A stretch of DNA of 64,000 nucleotides from Tribonema minus (GCA_017506865.1 JAFCMP010000514.1:1903979-1967978); one strand, 5' to 3'. Counted from the stretch's first letter, positions 39,801 to 54,800 are shown. Notes: generated from the letters alone by a model not told the origin. Numbers and translations are program-made.

Positions 39801-42800
39801 GCCACTGCCGACGGTCAGGCTCAAGGCACCGCCCCTGCCGCCTGTGGCACCTCCTGTAGTGATCTGAACAGCACCGCTGTCGCCTGCACCAGAAGCACCG
39901 GACCGCAGAGCAAGATTGCCGCTCACACCGCTTGAGCCACTGTCTCCGGAGGCCAAGCTGACAGAACCTGTTGTTGTTGCTGATCCGTGAGCACTGCTGA
40001 TTGACACAGCTCCACTTGAGATGCCAGAGCCTGTCACCAGCCTTACTGCACCTCCAGCACCGCTCGTGCCGCTTCCTGCAGCAATGCTGACAGCACCACC
40101 GAGTGTGGACTGGCCTGCTTGTACAACAACACCTCCACCAGCACCTGATGTTCCTGAGCCAACAACAAGGCTCAACTGCCCGCCGGCCCCTTCACTAGCT
40201 GTGCCGCTGCCAATCAAGACAGAGCCACTCGGCCCCGATGATGATGTCCCAGAGCTGAACACAAGGTTGCCACTGGCGCCAGATGCACTGCTGGACCCTG
40301 AAACGAGGCTGACTGCTCCGCTGTTACCGGAGGATGCTGCACCACTTGCAAAGGACAAAGCGCCACCAGTGGAGCTGCCATCGCCAGCTGTCACGCGGAC
40401 ACTGCCACCATCGCCGGCAGTACCTGTGCCTGCTGCTATGCTGACGGCACCACCACTGGCGGACAGTCCTGCCTCGATCATGACTGCACCTCCTTCACCA
40501 ACAGTGCCGGACCCTACTGTCAGGCTCAGCTCGCCTCCACTGCCCGCAGTGGCAACACCAGTGCTGATGCGTACTGCGCCAGTGCTGCCGAGAGCAGCTG
40601 TGCCGGAGCTGACTGATACATCTCCGCTGACTCCTGCCAAAGCAGCATTGCCAGACTGTACTGACACAGCCCCGCTGTTGCCAGAGTTGCCGCTGCCGCT
40701 GCTGACAGAGAAAGCACCGCCAATAGCACCAGTGCCTGCTGCAAGGCTCATGGAACCACCGGACCCGAAGGACCCTGAACCCGCCAAAACTGAAACATCT
40801 CCGCCTGATGCAGATGCCCCAGAGCTCAGCAACACGCTTCCTCCAGTGCCAGATGTACCTGTGCCGACAGTGAGGCTCAAGAGGCCACCACCGCCATTTG
40901 CAGCACTGCCGCTGCCGATCAGCACGGATCCGCTGGTGCCAGATGATGACATGCCAGTGCTGAAAGAGACAGCACCACTCATGCCCGCTGGCCCGCCTGT
41001 GCCAGTGCCGATGCTGATGTCGCCACTGCTGCCAGATGCGCCAGCACCGCTGGTGACCTCAATCCCTCCACCCACAGATCCTGACCCTGATACCAGTGAT
41101 ACAGCACCACCAGTGCCGCCTGCGCTGCTTCCTGCACCTGCAGACATGGTCAATGCACCACCAGTCTCTGACTGCCCGGCACTGAGGACTACCTGGCCGC
41201 CTGTGCCGGTGGTACCACTGCCTACCGTCAGGCTCAGGTCTCCTCCAACTCCATCCGTGGACGACCCGCTACCTACCAGCAGAGAGCCAGTGTTGCCGGT
41301 CGCTGATGCGCCTGAGCTGAAGACGAGGGAACCGCTACCAGCCGAGGCTCCGCCATCTGCAGACAGCACACGCACTTCCCCACTAGCAGACGACGTGCTT
41401 GCTCCGCTGATGATGCTGACTGCACCTCCAGTGGAGGAAGTGCTAGACCCTGCACTGACTGCTACCGAGCCGCCATTGCCGCTTGTGCCACTGCCGACAG
41501 ACAGCAGCAGACTGCCACCGCTGCCGGAAGCGGATGACCCAGTGCCAATGAGCACAGATCCAGTGCTGGCAGCACTGCTGCTGCCAGAGCCAAGTGTCAC
41601 TGTGCCACTCATGCCAGCAGCTGTGGGTGCAGAAGCAACAGAAACTGCGCCGCTTGCCCCAGAGAGCCCTGTGCCACTGACCACCTGCACATTGCCGCCA
41701 CCAGTGCTACCAGCACCACCAGCAAGGAGCACTGCGCCGCCTGTGCCGCTTGATCCTGTACCTGCCACAACCGCTATGGCACCACCTGACATGGATTCCC
41801 CTGACTGCACCAGCACATCTCCACCTGTGCCAGAGCTGCCTGGGCCAACCACCAGGCTCAGCTTCCCGCCAGAACCTCCCATGGCTGCGCCGCTGCCGAT
41901 TGACACAGCGCCGCTAGTGCCAGACTGGGATGTGCCAGTGCTGAGCACAAGCTCGCCGCTTGCCCCCGCAGCTCCACTTGCACCAGATACGATGCTAACA
42001 GCACCGCTGCGGCCACTCGCTCCGGTGCCAGTCGCCAGGTGAAGTGCACCACTGCTGGAGCCGCTGCCTGATGCTATGCTCACCGCACCACCAGATCCCG
42101 TGATGCCTGTCCCTGCTACCATACGCACATCACCGCCCGTGGCTGCTTGTCCTGACATCAGCACCAATGCGCCTCCTGAACCAGCATCGCCACTGCCCAC
42201 AGACAGCTGGAGCATACCTCCACCTCCACCAGTGGCTGAACCGCTGCCGATCAACACTGCGCCGCTGTTGCCTGACCCTGATGCACCCGAGCTCAGCGTC
42301 AACATGCCGCTGACTCCGCTTGCACCACCGTCGCCTGTCAACAGCGACAGTGCGCCGCCATCATTGACTGCGCCGCTTCCGGTCTTGACAGACACTGCGC
42401 CCCCCTCGGTGCCAGTACCAGACAGAAGGTTAATGGCACCACCAACACTGCTTGTGCCGGCACCGGCAGCAATACTGACCGCGCCGCCAGTTGTGGATGC
42501 CCCTGACGCCATCAGCAAATCACCACCAGCACCAGAGTCACCGCTGCCCACAGTCAGACTTACAGGGCCCCCGACTCCGCCTGAGGCGCTGCCACTGCCG
42601 ACAAGTACACCACCTGTGCTGCCAGACCTCGATGCGCCAGAGCTCAGCACCAGCTTGCCAGACATTGTGCCAGCAGCAGATGCAACACTGACATCGCCGC
42701 TTGCCGCCACTGTTGGATGAACCACTGCTGAGGTTGACGTTGCCACCGTCGCCGCCGCTGCTGAATCCTGCAGTCAGCTGCAGTGCCCCACCTGCACCGC

Positions 42801-45800
42801 TGGAGCCACTGCCGACGGTCAGGCTCAAGGCACCGCCCCTGCCGCCTGTGGCACCTCCTGTAGTGATGTCAACAGCACCGCTGTCGCCTGCACCAGAAGC
42901 ACCGGACCGCAGAGCAAGATTGCCGCTCACACCGCTTGAGCCACTGTCTCCGGAGGCCAAGCTGACAGAACCTGTTGTTGTTGCTGATCCGTGAGCACTG
43001 CTGATTGACACAGCTCCACTTGAGATGCCAGAGCCTGTCACCAGCCTTACTGCACCTCCAGCACCGCTCGTGCCGCTTCCTGCAGCAATGCTGACAGCAC
43101 CACCGAGTGTGGACTGGCCTGCTTGTACAACAACACCTCCACCAGCACCTGATGTTCCTGAGCCAACAACAAGGCTCAACTGCCCGCCGGCCCCTTCACT
43201 AGCTGTGCCGCTGCCAATCAAGACAGAGCCACTCGGCCCCGATGATGATGTCCCAGAGCTGAACACAAGGTTGCCACTGGCGCCAGATGCACTGCTGGAC
43301 CCTGAAACGAGGCTGACTGCTCCGCTGTTACCGGAGGATGCTGCACCACTTGCAAAGGACAAAGCGCCACCAATGGAGCTGCCATCGCCAGCTGTCACGC
43401 GGACACTGCCACCATCGCCGGCAGTACCTGTGCCTGCTGCTATGCTGACGGCACCACCACTGGCGGACAGTCCTGCCTCGATCATGACTGCACCTCCTTC
43501 ACCAACAGTGCCGGACCCTACTGTCAGGCTCAGCTCGCCTCCACTGCCCGCAGTGGCAACACCAGTGCTGATGCGTACTGCGCCAGTGCTGCCGAGAGCA
43601 GCTGTGCCGGAGCCGACTGATACATCTCCGCTGACGCCTGCCAAAGCAGCATTGCCAGACTGTACTGACACAGCCCCGCTGTTGCCAGAGTTGCCGCTGC
43701 CGCTGCTGACAGAGAAAGCACCGCCAATTGCACCAGTGCCTGCTGCAAGGCTCATGGAACCACCAGACCCGAAGGACCCTGAACCCGCCAAAACTGAAAC
43801 ATCTCCGCCTGATGCAGATGCCCCAGAGCTCAGCAACACGCTTCCTCCAGTGCCAGATGTACCTGTGCCAACAGTGAGGCTCAAGAGGCCACCACCGCCA
43901 TTTGCAGCACTGCCGCTGCCGATCAGCACGGATCCGCTGGTGCCAGATGATGACATGCCAGTGCTGAAAGAGACAGCACCACTCATGCCCGCTGGCCCGC
44001 CTGTGCCAGTGCCGATGCTGATGTCGCCACTGCTGCCAGATGCGCCAGCACCGCTGGTGACCTCAATCCCTCCACCCACAGATCCTGACCCTGATACCAG
44101 TGATACAGCACCACCAGTGCCGCCTGCGCTGCTTCCTGCACCTGCAGACATGGTCAATGCACCACCAGTCTCTGACTGCCCGGCACTGAGGACTACCTGG
44201 CCGCCTGTGCCGGTGGTACCACTGCCTACCGTCAGGCTCAGGTCTCCTCCAACTCCATCCGTGGACGACCCGCTACCTACCAGCAGAGAGCCAGTGTTGC
44301 CGGTCGCTGATGCGCCTGAGCTGAAGACGAGGGAACCGCTACCAGCCGAGGCTCCGCCATCTGCAGACAGCACACGCACTTCCCCACTAGCAGACGACGT
44401 GCTTGCTCCGCTGATGATGCTGACTGCACCTCCAGTGGAGGAAGTGCTAGACCCTGCACTGACTGCTACCGAGCCGCCATTGCCGCTTGTGCCACTGCCG
44501 ACAGACAGCAGCAGACTGCCACCGCTGCCGGAAGCGGATGACCCAGTGCCAATGAGCACAGATCCAGTGCTGGCAGCACTGCTGCTGCCAGAGCCAAGTG
44601 TCACTGTGCCACTCATGCCAGCAGCTGTGGGTGCAGAAGCAACAGAAACTGCGCCGCTTGCCCCAGAGAGCCCTGTGCCACTGACCACCTGCACATTGCC
44701 GCCACCAGTGCTACCAGCACCACCAGCAAGGAGCACTGCGCCGCCTGTGCCGCTTGAACCTGTACCTGCCACAACCGCTATGGCACCACCTGACATGGAT
44801 TCCCCTGACTGCACCAGCACATCTCCACCTGTGCCAGAGCTGCCTGGGCCAACCACCAGGCTCAGCTTCCCGCCAGAACCTCCCATGGCTGCGCCGCTGC
44901 CGATTGACACAGCGCCGCTAGTGCCAGACTGGGATGTGCCAGTGCTGAGCACAAGCTCGCCGCTTGCCCCCGCAGCTCCACTTGCACCAGATACGATGCT
45001 AACAGCACCGCTGCGGCCACTCGCTCCGGTGCCAGTCGCCAGGTGAAGTGCACCACTGCTGGAGCCGCTGCCTGATGCTATGCTCACCGCACCACCAGAT
45101 CCCGTGATGCCTGTCCCTGCTACCATACGCACATCACCGCCCGTGGCTGCATGTCCTGACATCAGCACCAATGCACCTCCTGAACCAGCATCGCCACTGC
45201 CCACAGACAGCTGGAGCATACCTCCACCTCCACCAGTGGCTGAACCGCTGCCAATCAACACTGCGCCGCTGTTGCCTGACCCTGATGCACCCGAGCTCAG
45301 CGTCAACATGCCGCTGACTCCGCTTGCACCACCGTCGCCTGTCAACAGCGACAGTGCGCCGCCATCATTGACTGCGCCGCTTCCGGTCTTGACAGACACT
45401 GCGCCCCCCTCGGTGCCAGTACCAGACAGAAGGTTAATGGCACCACCAATACTGCCTGTGCCGGCACCGGCAGCAACACTGACCGCGCCGCCAGTTGTGG
45501 ATGCCCCTGATGCCAACAGCAGTTCACCACCAGCACCAGAGTCACCGCTGCCCACAGTTAGACTTACGGGGCCCCCGACTCCGCCTGAGGCGCTGCCACT
45601 GCCGACAAGTACACCGCCTGTGCTGCCAGACCTCGATCCGCCAGAGCTCAGCACCAGCTTGCCAGACATTGTGCCAGCAGCAGATGCAACACTGACATCG
45701 CCGCTTGCCGCACTGTTGGATGAACCACTGCTGAGGTTGACGTTGCCACCGTCGCCGCCGCTGCTGAATCCTGCAGTCAGCTGCAGTGCCCCACCTGCAC

Positions 45801-48800
45801 CGCTGGAGCCACTGCCGACGGTCAGGCTCAAGGCACCGCCCCTGCCGCCTGTGGCACCTCCTGTAGTGATGTCAACAGCACCGCTGTCGCCTGCACCAGA
45901 AGTACCGGACCGCAGAGCAAGATTGCCGCTCACACCGCTTGAGCCACTGTCTCCGGAGGCCAAGCTGACAGAACCTGTTGTTGTTGCTGATCCGTGAGCA
46001 CTGCTGATTGACACAGCTCCACTTGAGATGCCAGAGCCTGTCACCAGCCTTACTGCACCTCCAGCACCGCTCGTGCCGCTTCCTGCAGCAATGCTGACAG
46101 CACCACCGAGTGTGGACTGGCCTGCTTGTACAACAACACCTCCACCAGCACCTGATGTTCCTGAGCCAACAACAAGGCTCAACTGCCCGCCGGCCCCTTC
46201 ACTAGCTGTGCCGCTGCCAATCAAGACAGAGCCACTCGGCCCCGATGATGATGTCCCAGAGCTGAACACAAGGTTGCCACTGGCGCCAGATGCACTGCTG
46301 GACCCTGAAACGAGGCTGACTGCTCCGCTGTTACCGGAGGATGCTGCACCACTTGCAAAGGACAAAGCGCCACCAGTGGAGCTGCCATCGCCAGCTGTCA
46401 CGCGGACACTGCCACCATCGCCGGCAGTACCTGTGCCTGCTGCTATGCTGACGGCACCACCACTGGCGGACAGTCCTGCCTCGATCATGACTGCACCTCC
46501 TTCACCAACAGTGCCGGACCCTACTGTCAGGCTCAGCTCGCCTCCACTGCCCGCAGTGGCAACACCAGTGCTGATGCGTACTGCGCCAGTGCTGCCGAGA
46601 GCAGCTGTGCCGGAGCTGACTGATACATCTCCGCTGACTCCTGCCAAAGCAGCATTGCCAGACTGTACTGACACAGCCCCGCTGTTGCCAGAGTTGCCGC
46701 TGCCGCTGCTGACAGAGAAAGCACCGCCAATAGCACCAGTGCCTGCTGCAAGGCTCATGGAACCACCGGACCCGAAGGACCCTGAACCCGCCAAAACTGA
46801 AACATCTCCGCCTGATGCAGATGCCCCAGAGCTCAGCAACACGCTTCCTCCAGTGCCAGATGTACCTGTGCCGACAGTGAGGCTCAAGAGGCCACCACCG
46901 CCATTTGCAGCACTGCCGCTGCCGATCAGCACGGATCCGCTGGTGCCAGATGATGACATGCCAGTGCTGAAAGAGACAGCACCACTCATGCCCGCTGGCC
47001 CGCCTGTGCCAGTGCCGATGCTGATGTCGCCACTGCTGCCAGATGCGCCAGCACCGCTGGTGACCTCAATCCCTCCACCCACAGATCCTGACCCTGATAC
47101 CAGTGATACAGCACCACCAGTGCCGCCTGCGCTGCTTCCTGCACCTGCAGACATGGTCAATGCACCACCAGTCTCTGACTGCCCGGCACTGAGGACTACC
47201 TGGCCGCCTGTGCCGGTGGTACCACTGCCTACCGTCAGGCTCAGGTCTCCTCCAACTCCATCCGTGGACGACCCGCTACCTACCAGCAGAGAGCCAGTGT
47301 TGCCGGTCGCTGATGCGCCTGAGCTGAAGACGAGGGAACCGCTACCAGCCGAGGCTCCGCCATCTGCAGACAGCACACGCACTTCCCCACTAGCAGACGA
47401 CGTGCTTGCTCCGCTGATGATGCTGACTGCACCTCCAGTGGAGGAAGTGCTAGACCCTGCACTGACTGCTACCGAGCCGCCATTGCCGCTTGTGCCACTG
47501 CCGACAGACAGCAGCAGACTGCCACCGCTGCCGGAAGCGGATGACCCAGTGCCAATGAGCACAGATCCAGTGCTGGCAGCACTGCTGCTGCCAGAGCCAA
47601 GTGTCACTGTGCCACTCATGCCAGCAGCTGTGGGTGCAGAAGCAACAGAAACTGCGCCGCTTGCCCCAGAGAGCCCTGTGCCACTGACCACCTGCACATT
47701 GCCGCCACCAGTGCTACCAGCACCACCAGCAAGGAGCACTGCGCCGCCTGTGCCGCTTGAACCTGTACCTGCCACAACCGCTATGGCACCACCTGACATG
47801 GATTCCCCTGACTGCACCAGCACATCTCCACCTGTGCCAGAGCTGCCTGGGCCAACCACCAGGCTCAGCTTCCCGCCAGAACCTCCCATGGCTGCGCCGC
47901 TGCCGATTGACACAGCGCCGCTAGTGCCAGACTGGGATGTGCCAGTGCTGAGCACAAGCTCGCCGCTTGCCCCCGCAGCTCCACTTGCACCAGATACGAT
48001 GCTAACAGCACCGCTGCGGCCACTCGCTCCGGTGCCAGTCGCCAGGTGAAGTGCACCACTGCTGGAGCCGCTGCCTGATGCTATGCTCACCGCACCACCA
48101 GATCCCGTGATGCCTGTCCCTGCTACCATACGCACATCACCGCCCGTGGCTGCTTGTCCTGACATCAGCACCAATGCGCCTCCTGAACCAGCATCGCCAC
48201 TGCCCACAGACAGCTGGAGCATACCTCCACCTCCACCAGTGGCTGAACCGCTGCCGATCAACACTGCGCCGCTGTTGCCTGACCCTGATGCACCCGAGCT
48301 CAGCGTCAACATGCCGCTGACTCCGCTTGCACCACCGTCGCCTGTCAACAGCGACAGTGCGCCGCCATCATTGACTGCGCCGCTGCCGGTCTTGACAGAC
48401 ACTGCGCCCCCCTCGGTGCCAGTACCAGACAGAAGGTTAATGGCACCACCAACACTGCTTGTGCCGGCACCGGCAGCAATACTGACCGCGCCGCCAGTTG
48501 TGGATGCCCCTGACGCCATCAGCAAATCACCACCAGCACCAGAGTCACCGCTGCCCACAGTCAGACTTACAGGGCCCCCGACTCCGCCTGAGGCGCTGCC
48601 ACTGCCGACAAGTACACCACCTGTGCTGCCAGACCTCGATGCGCCAGAGCTCAGCACCAGCTTGCCAGACATTGTGCCAGCAGCAGATGCAACACTGACA
48701 TCGCCGCTTGCGCCACTGCTGGATGAACCACTGCTGAGGTTCACGTTGCCACCGTCGCCGCCGCTGCTGAATCCTGCAGTCAGCTGCAGAGCCCCACCTG

Positions 48801-51800
48801 CACCGCTGGAGCCACTGCCGACGGTCAGGCTCAAGGCACCGCCCCTGCCGCCTGTGGCACCTCCTGTAGTGATGTCAACAGCACCGCTGTCACCTGCACC
48901 AGAAGCACCGGACCGCAGAGCCAGATTGCCGCTCACACCGCTTGAGCCACTGTCTCCGGAGGCCAAGCTGACAGAACCTGTTGTTGTTGCTGATCCGTGA
49001 GCACTGCTGATTGACACAGCTCCACTTGAGATGCCAGAGCCTGTCACCAGCCTTACTGCACCTCCAGCACCGCTCGTGCCGCTTCCTGCAGCAATGCTGA
49101 CAGCACCACCGAGTGTGGACTGGCCTGCTTGTACAACAACACCTCCACCAGCACCTGACGTTCCTGAGCCAACAACAAGGCTCAACTGCCCGCCGGCCCC
49201 TTCACTAGCTGTGCCGCTGCCAATCAAGACAGAGCCACTCGGCCCCGATGATGATGTCCCAGAGCTGAACACAAGGTTGCCACTGGCGCCAGATGCACTG
49301 CTGGACCCTGAAACGAGGCTGACTGCTCCGCTGTTACCGGAGGATGCTGCACCACTTGCAAAGGACAAAGCGCCACCAGTGGAGCTGCCATCGCCAGCTG
49401 TCACGCGGACACTGCCACCATCGCCGGCAGTACCTGTGCCTGCTGCTATGCTGACGGCACCACCACTGGCGGACAGTCCTGCCTCGATCATGACTGCACC
49501 TCCTTCACCAACAGTGCCGGACCCTACTGTCAGGCTCAGCTCGCCTCCACTGCCCGCAGTGGCAACACCAGTGCTGATGCGTACTGCGCCAGTGCTGCCG
49601 AGAGCAGCTGTGCCGGAGCTGACTGATACATCTCCGCTGACTCCTGCCAAAGCAGCATTGCCAGACTGTACTGACACAGCCCCGCTGTTGCCAGAGTTGC
49701 CGCTGCCGCTGCTGACAGAGAAAGCACCGCCAATAGCACCAGTGCCTGCTGCAAGGCTCATGGAACCACCGGACCCGAAAGACCCTGAACCCGCCAAAAC
49801 TGAAACATCTCCGCCTGATGCAGATGCCCCAGAGCTCAGCAACACGCTTCCTCCAGTGCCAGATGTACCTGTGCCGACAGTGAGGCTCAAGAGGCCACCA
49901 CCGCCATTTGCAGCACTGCCGCTGCCGATCAGCACGGATCCGCTGGTGCCAGATGATGACATGCCAGTGCTGAAAGAGACAGCACCACTCATGCCCGCTG
50001 GCCCGCCTGTGCCAGTGCCGATGCTGATGTCGCCACTGCTGCCAGATGCGCCAGCACCGCTGGTGACCTCAATCCCTCCACCCACAGATCCTGACCCTGA
50101 TACCAGTGATACAGCACCACCAGTGCCGCCTGCGCTGCTTCCTGCACCTGCAGACATGGTCAATGCACCACCAGTCTCTGACTGCCCGGCACTGAGGACT
50201 ACCTGGCCGCCTGTGCCGGTGGTACCACTGCCTACCGTCAGGCTCAGGTCTCCTCCAACTCCATCGGTGGACGACCCGCTACCTACCAGCAGAGAGCCAG
50301 TGTTGCCGGTCGCTGATGCGCCTGAGCTGAAGACGAGGGAACCGCTACCAGCCGAGGCTCCGCCATCTGCAGACAGCACACGCACTTCCCCACTAGCAGA
50401 CGACGTGCTTGCTCCGCTGATGATGCTGACTGCACCTCCAGTGGAGGAAGTGCTAGACCCTGCACTGACTGCTACCGAGCCGCCATTGCCGCTTGTGCCA
50501 CTGCCGACAGACAGCAGCAGACTGCCACCGCTGCCGGAAGCGGATGACCCAGTGCCAATGAGCACAGATCCAGTGCTGGCAGCACTGCTGCTGCCAGAGC
50601 CAAGTGTCACTGTGCCACTCATGCCAGCAGCTGTGGGTGCAGAAGCAACAGAAACTGCGCCGCTTGCCCCAGAGAGCCCTGTGCCACTGACCACCTGCAC
50701 ATTGCCGCCACCAGTGCTACCAGCACCACCAGCAAGGAGCACTGCGCCGCCTGTGCCGCTTGATCCTGTACCTGCCACAACCGCTATGGCACCACCTGAC
50801 ATGGATTCCCCTGACTGCACCAGCACATCTCCACCTGTGCCAGAGCTGCCTGGGCCAACCACCAGGCTCAGCTTCCCGCCAGAACCTCCCATGGCTGCGC
50901 CGCTGCCGATTGACACAGCGCCGCTAGTGCCAGACTGGGATGTGCCAGTGCTGAGCACAAGCTCGCCGCTTGCCCCCGCAGCTCCACTTGCACCAGATAC
51001 GATGCTAACAGCACCGCTGCGGCCACTCGCTCCGGTGCCAGTCGCCAGGTGAAGTGCACCACTGCTGGAGCCGCTGCCTGATGCTATGCTCACCGCACCA
51101 CCAGATCCCGTGATGCCTGTCCCTGCTACCATACGCACATCACCGCCCGTGGCTGCTTGTCCTGACATCAGCACCAATGCGCCTCCTGAACCAGCATCGC
51201 CACTGCCCACAGACAGCTGGAGCATACCTCCACCTCCACCAGTGGCTGAACCGCTGCCGATCAACACTGCGCCGCTGTTGCCTGACCCTGATGCACCCGA
51301 GCTCAGCGTCAACATGCCGCTGACTCCGCTTGCACCACCGTCGCCTGTCAACAGCGACAGTGCGCCGCCATCATTGACTGCGCCGCTTCCGGTCTTGACA
51401 GACACTGCGCCCCCCTCGGTGCCAGTACCAGACAGAAGGTTAATGGCACCACCAACACTGCTTGTGCCGGCACCGGCAGCAATACTGACCGCGCCGCCAG
51501 TTGTGGATGCCCCTGACGCCATCAGCAAATCACCACCAGCACCAGAGTCACCGCTGCCCACAGTCAGACTTACAGGGCCCCCGACTCCGCCTGAGGCGCT
51601 GCCACTGCCGACAAGTACACCACCTGTGCTGCCAGACCTCGATGCGCCAGAGCTCAGCACCAGCTTGCCAGACATTGTGCCAGCAGCAGATGCAACACTG
51701 ACATCGCCGCTTGCGCCACTGCTGGACGATCCACTGCTGAGGTTGACGTAGCCACCGTCGCCGCCGCTGCTGAATCCTGCAGTCAGCTGCAGTGCACCAC

Positions 51801-54800
51801 CTGCACCGCTGGAGCCACTGCCGACGGTCAGGCTCAAGGCACCGCCCCTGCCGCCTGTGGCACCTCCTGTAGTGATGTCGACAGCACCGCTGTCACCTGC
51901 ACCAGAAGCACCGGACCGCAGAGCAAGATTGCCGCTCACACCGCTTGATCCACCGTCTCCGGAGGCCAAGCTGACAGAACCTGTTGTTGTTGCTGATCCA
52001 TGAGCACTGCTGATTGACACAGCTCCACTTGAGATGCCAGAGCCTGTCACCAGCCTTACTGCACCTCCAGCACCGCTCGTGCCGCTTCCTGCAGCAATTG
52101 TGACAGCACCACCGAGTGTGGACTGGCCTGCTTGTACAACAACACCTCCACCAGCACCTGATGTTCCTGAGCCAACAACAAGGCTCAACTGCCCGCCGGC
52201 CCCTTCACTAGCTGTGCCGCTGCCAATCAAGACAGAGCCACTCGGCCCCGATGATGATGTCCCAGAGCTGAACACAAGGTTGCCACTGGCGCCAGATGCA
52301 CTGCTGGACCCTGAAACGAGGCTGACTGCTCCGCTGTTACCGGAGGATGCTGCACCACTTGCAAAGGACAAAGCGCCACCAGTGGAGCTGCCATCGCCAG
52401 CTGTCACGCGGACACTGCCACCATCGCCGGCAGTACCTGTGCCTGCTGCTATGCTGACGGCACCACCACTGGCGGACAGTCCTGCCTCGATCATGACTGC
52501 ACCTCCTTCACCAACAGTGCCGGACCCTACTGTCAGGCTCAGCTCGCCTCCACTGCCCGCAGTGGCAACACCAGTGCTGATGCGTACTGCGCCAGTGCTG
52601 CCGAGAGCAGCTGTGCCGGAGCTGACTGATACATCTCCGCTGACTCCTGCCAAAGCAGCATTGCCAGACTGTACTGACACAGCCCCGCTGTTGCCAGAGT
52701 TGCCGCTGCCGCTGCTGACAGAGAAAGCACCGCCAATAGCACCAGTGCCTGCTGCAAGGCTCATGGAACCACCGGACCCGAATGACCCAGAACCCGCCAA
52801 AACTGAAACATCTCCGCCTGATACAGATGCCCCAGAGCTCAGCAACACGCTTCCTCCAGTGCCAGATGTACCTGTGCCAACAGTGAGGCTCAAGAGGCCA
52901 CCACCGCCATTTGCAGCACTGCCGCTGCCGATCAGCACGGATCCGCTGGTGCCAGATGATGACATGCCAGTGCTGAAAGAGACAGCACCACTCATGCCCG
53001 CTGGCCCGCCTGTGCCAGTGCCGATGCTGATGTCGCCACTGCTGCCAGATGCGCCAGCACCGCTGGTGACCTCAATCCCTCCACCCACAGATCCTGACCC
53101 TGATACCAGTGATACAGCACCACCAGTGCCGCCTGCGCTGCTTCCTGCACCTGCAGACATGGTCAATGCACCACCAGTCTCTGACTGCCCGGCACTGAGG
53201 ACTACCTGGCCGCCTGTGCCGGTGGTACCACTGCCTACCGTCAGGCTCAGGTCTCCTCCAACTCCATCGGTGGACGACCCGCTACCTACCAGCAGAGAGC
53301 CAGTGTTGCCGGTCGCTGATGCGCCTGAGCTGAAGACGAGGGAACCGCTACCAGCCGAGGCTCCGCCATCTGCAGACAGCACACGCACTTCCCCACTAGC
53401 AGACGACGTGCTTGCTCCGCTGATGATGCTGACTGCACCTCCAGTGGAGGAAGTGCTAGACCCTGCACTGACTGCTACCGAGCCGCCATTGCCGCTTGTG
53501 CCACTGCCGACAGACAGCAGCAGACTGCCACCGCTGCCGGAAGCGGATGACCCAGTGCCAATGAGCACAGATCCAGTGCTGGCAGCACTGCTGCTGCCAG
53601 AGCCAAGTGTCACTGTGCCACTCATGCCAGCAGCTGTGGGTGCAGAAGCAACAGAAACTGCGCCGCTTGCCCCAGAGAGCCCTGTGCCACTGACCACCTG
53701 CACATTGCCGCCACCAGTGCTACCAGCACCACCAGCAAGGAGCACTGCGCCGCCTGTGCCGCTTGAACCTGTACCTGCCACAACCGCTATGGCACCACCT
53801 GACATGGATTCCCCTGACTGCACCAGCACATCTCCACCTGTGCCAGAGCTGCCTGGGCCAACCACCAGGCTCAGCTTCCCGCCAGAACCTCCCATGGCTG
53901 CGCCGCTGCCGATTGACACAGCGCCGCTAGTGCCAGACTGGGATGTGCCAGTGCTGAGCACAAGCTCGCCGCTTGCCCCCGCAGCTCCACTTGCACCAGA
54001 TACGATGCTAACAGCACCGCTGCGGCCACTCGCTCCGGTGCCAGTCGCCAGGTGAAGTGCACCACTGCTGGAGCCGCTGCCTGATGCTATGCTCACCGCA
54101 CCACCAGATCCCGTGATGCCTGTCCCTGCTACCATACGCACATCACCGCCCGTGGCTGCTTGTCCTGACATCAGCACCAATGCGCCTCCTGAACCAGCAT
54201 CGCCACTGCCCACAGACAGCTGGAGCATACCTCCACCTCCACCAGTGGCTGAACCGCTGCCGATCAACACTGCGCCGCTGTTGCCTGACCCTGATGCACC
54301 CGAGCTCAGCGTCAACATGCCGCTGACTCCGCTTGCACCACCGTCGCCTGTCAACAGCGACAGTGCGCCGCCATCATTGACTGCGCCGCTTCCGGTCTTG
54401 ACAGACACTGCGCCCCCCTCGGTGCCAGTACCAGACAGAAGGTTAATGGCACCACCAATACTGCTTGTGCCGGCACCGGCAGCAATACTGACCGCGCCGC
54501 CAGTTGTGGATGCCCCTGACGCCATCAGCAAATCACCACCAGCACCAGAGTCACCGCTGCCCACAGTCAGACTTACAGGGCCCCCGACTCCGCCTGAGGC
54601 GCTGCCACTGCCGACAAGTACACCACCTGTGCTGCCAGACCTCGATGCGCCAGAGCTCAGCACCAGCTTGCCAGACATTGTGCCAGCAGCAGATGCAACA
54701 CTGACATCGCCGCTTGCGCCACTGCTGGACGATCCACTGCTGAGGTCGACGTTGCCACCGTCGCCGCCGCTGCTGAATCCTGCAGTCAGCTGCAGTGCCC

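Noticed and set aside
42700..42720. Programmed ribosomal frameshift
   Set aside because: No slippery heptamer or downstream structure is evident, the site is unique among about 15 units, and a one-base insertion at a variant junction explains it.
42538..42746. Two separate giant genes, one starting at Met 42,746 and one ending at 42,538
   Set aside because: Both ends are out-of-frame readings of the standard unit caused by one extra base; unit register continues across the point.
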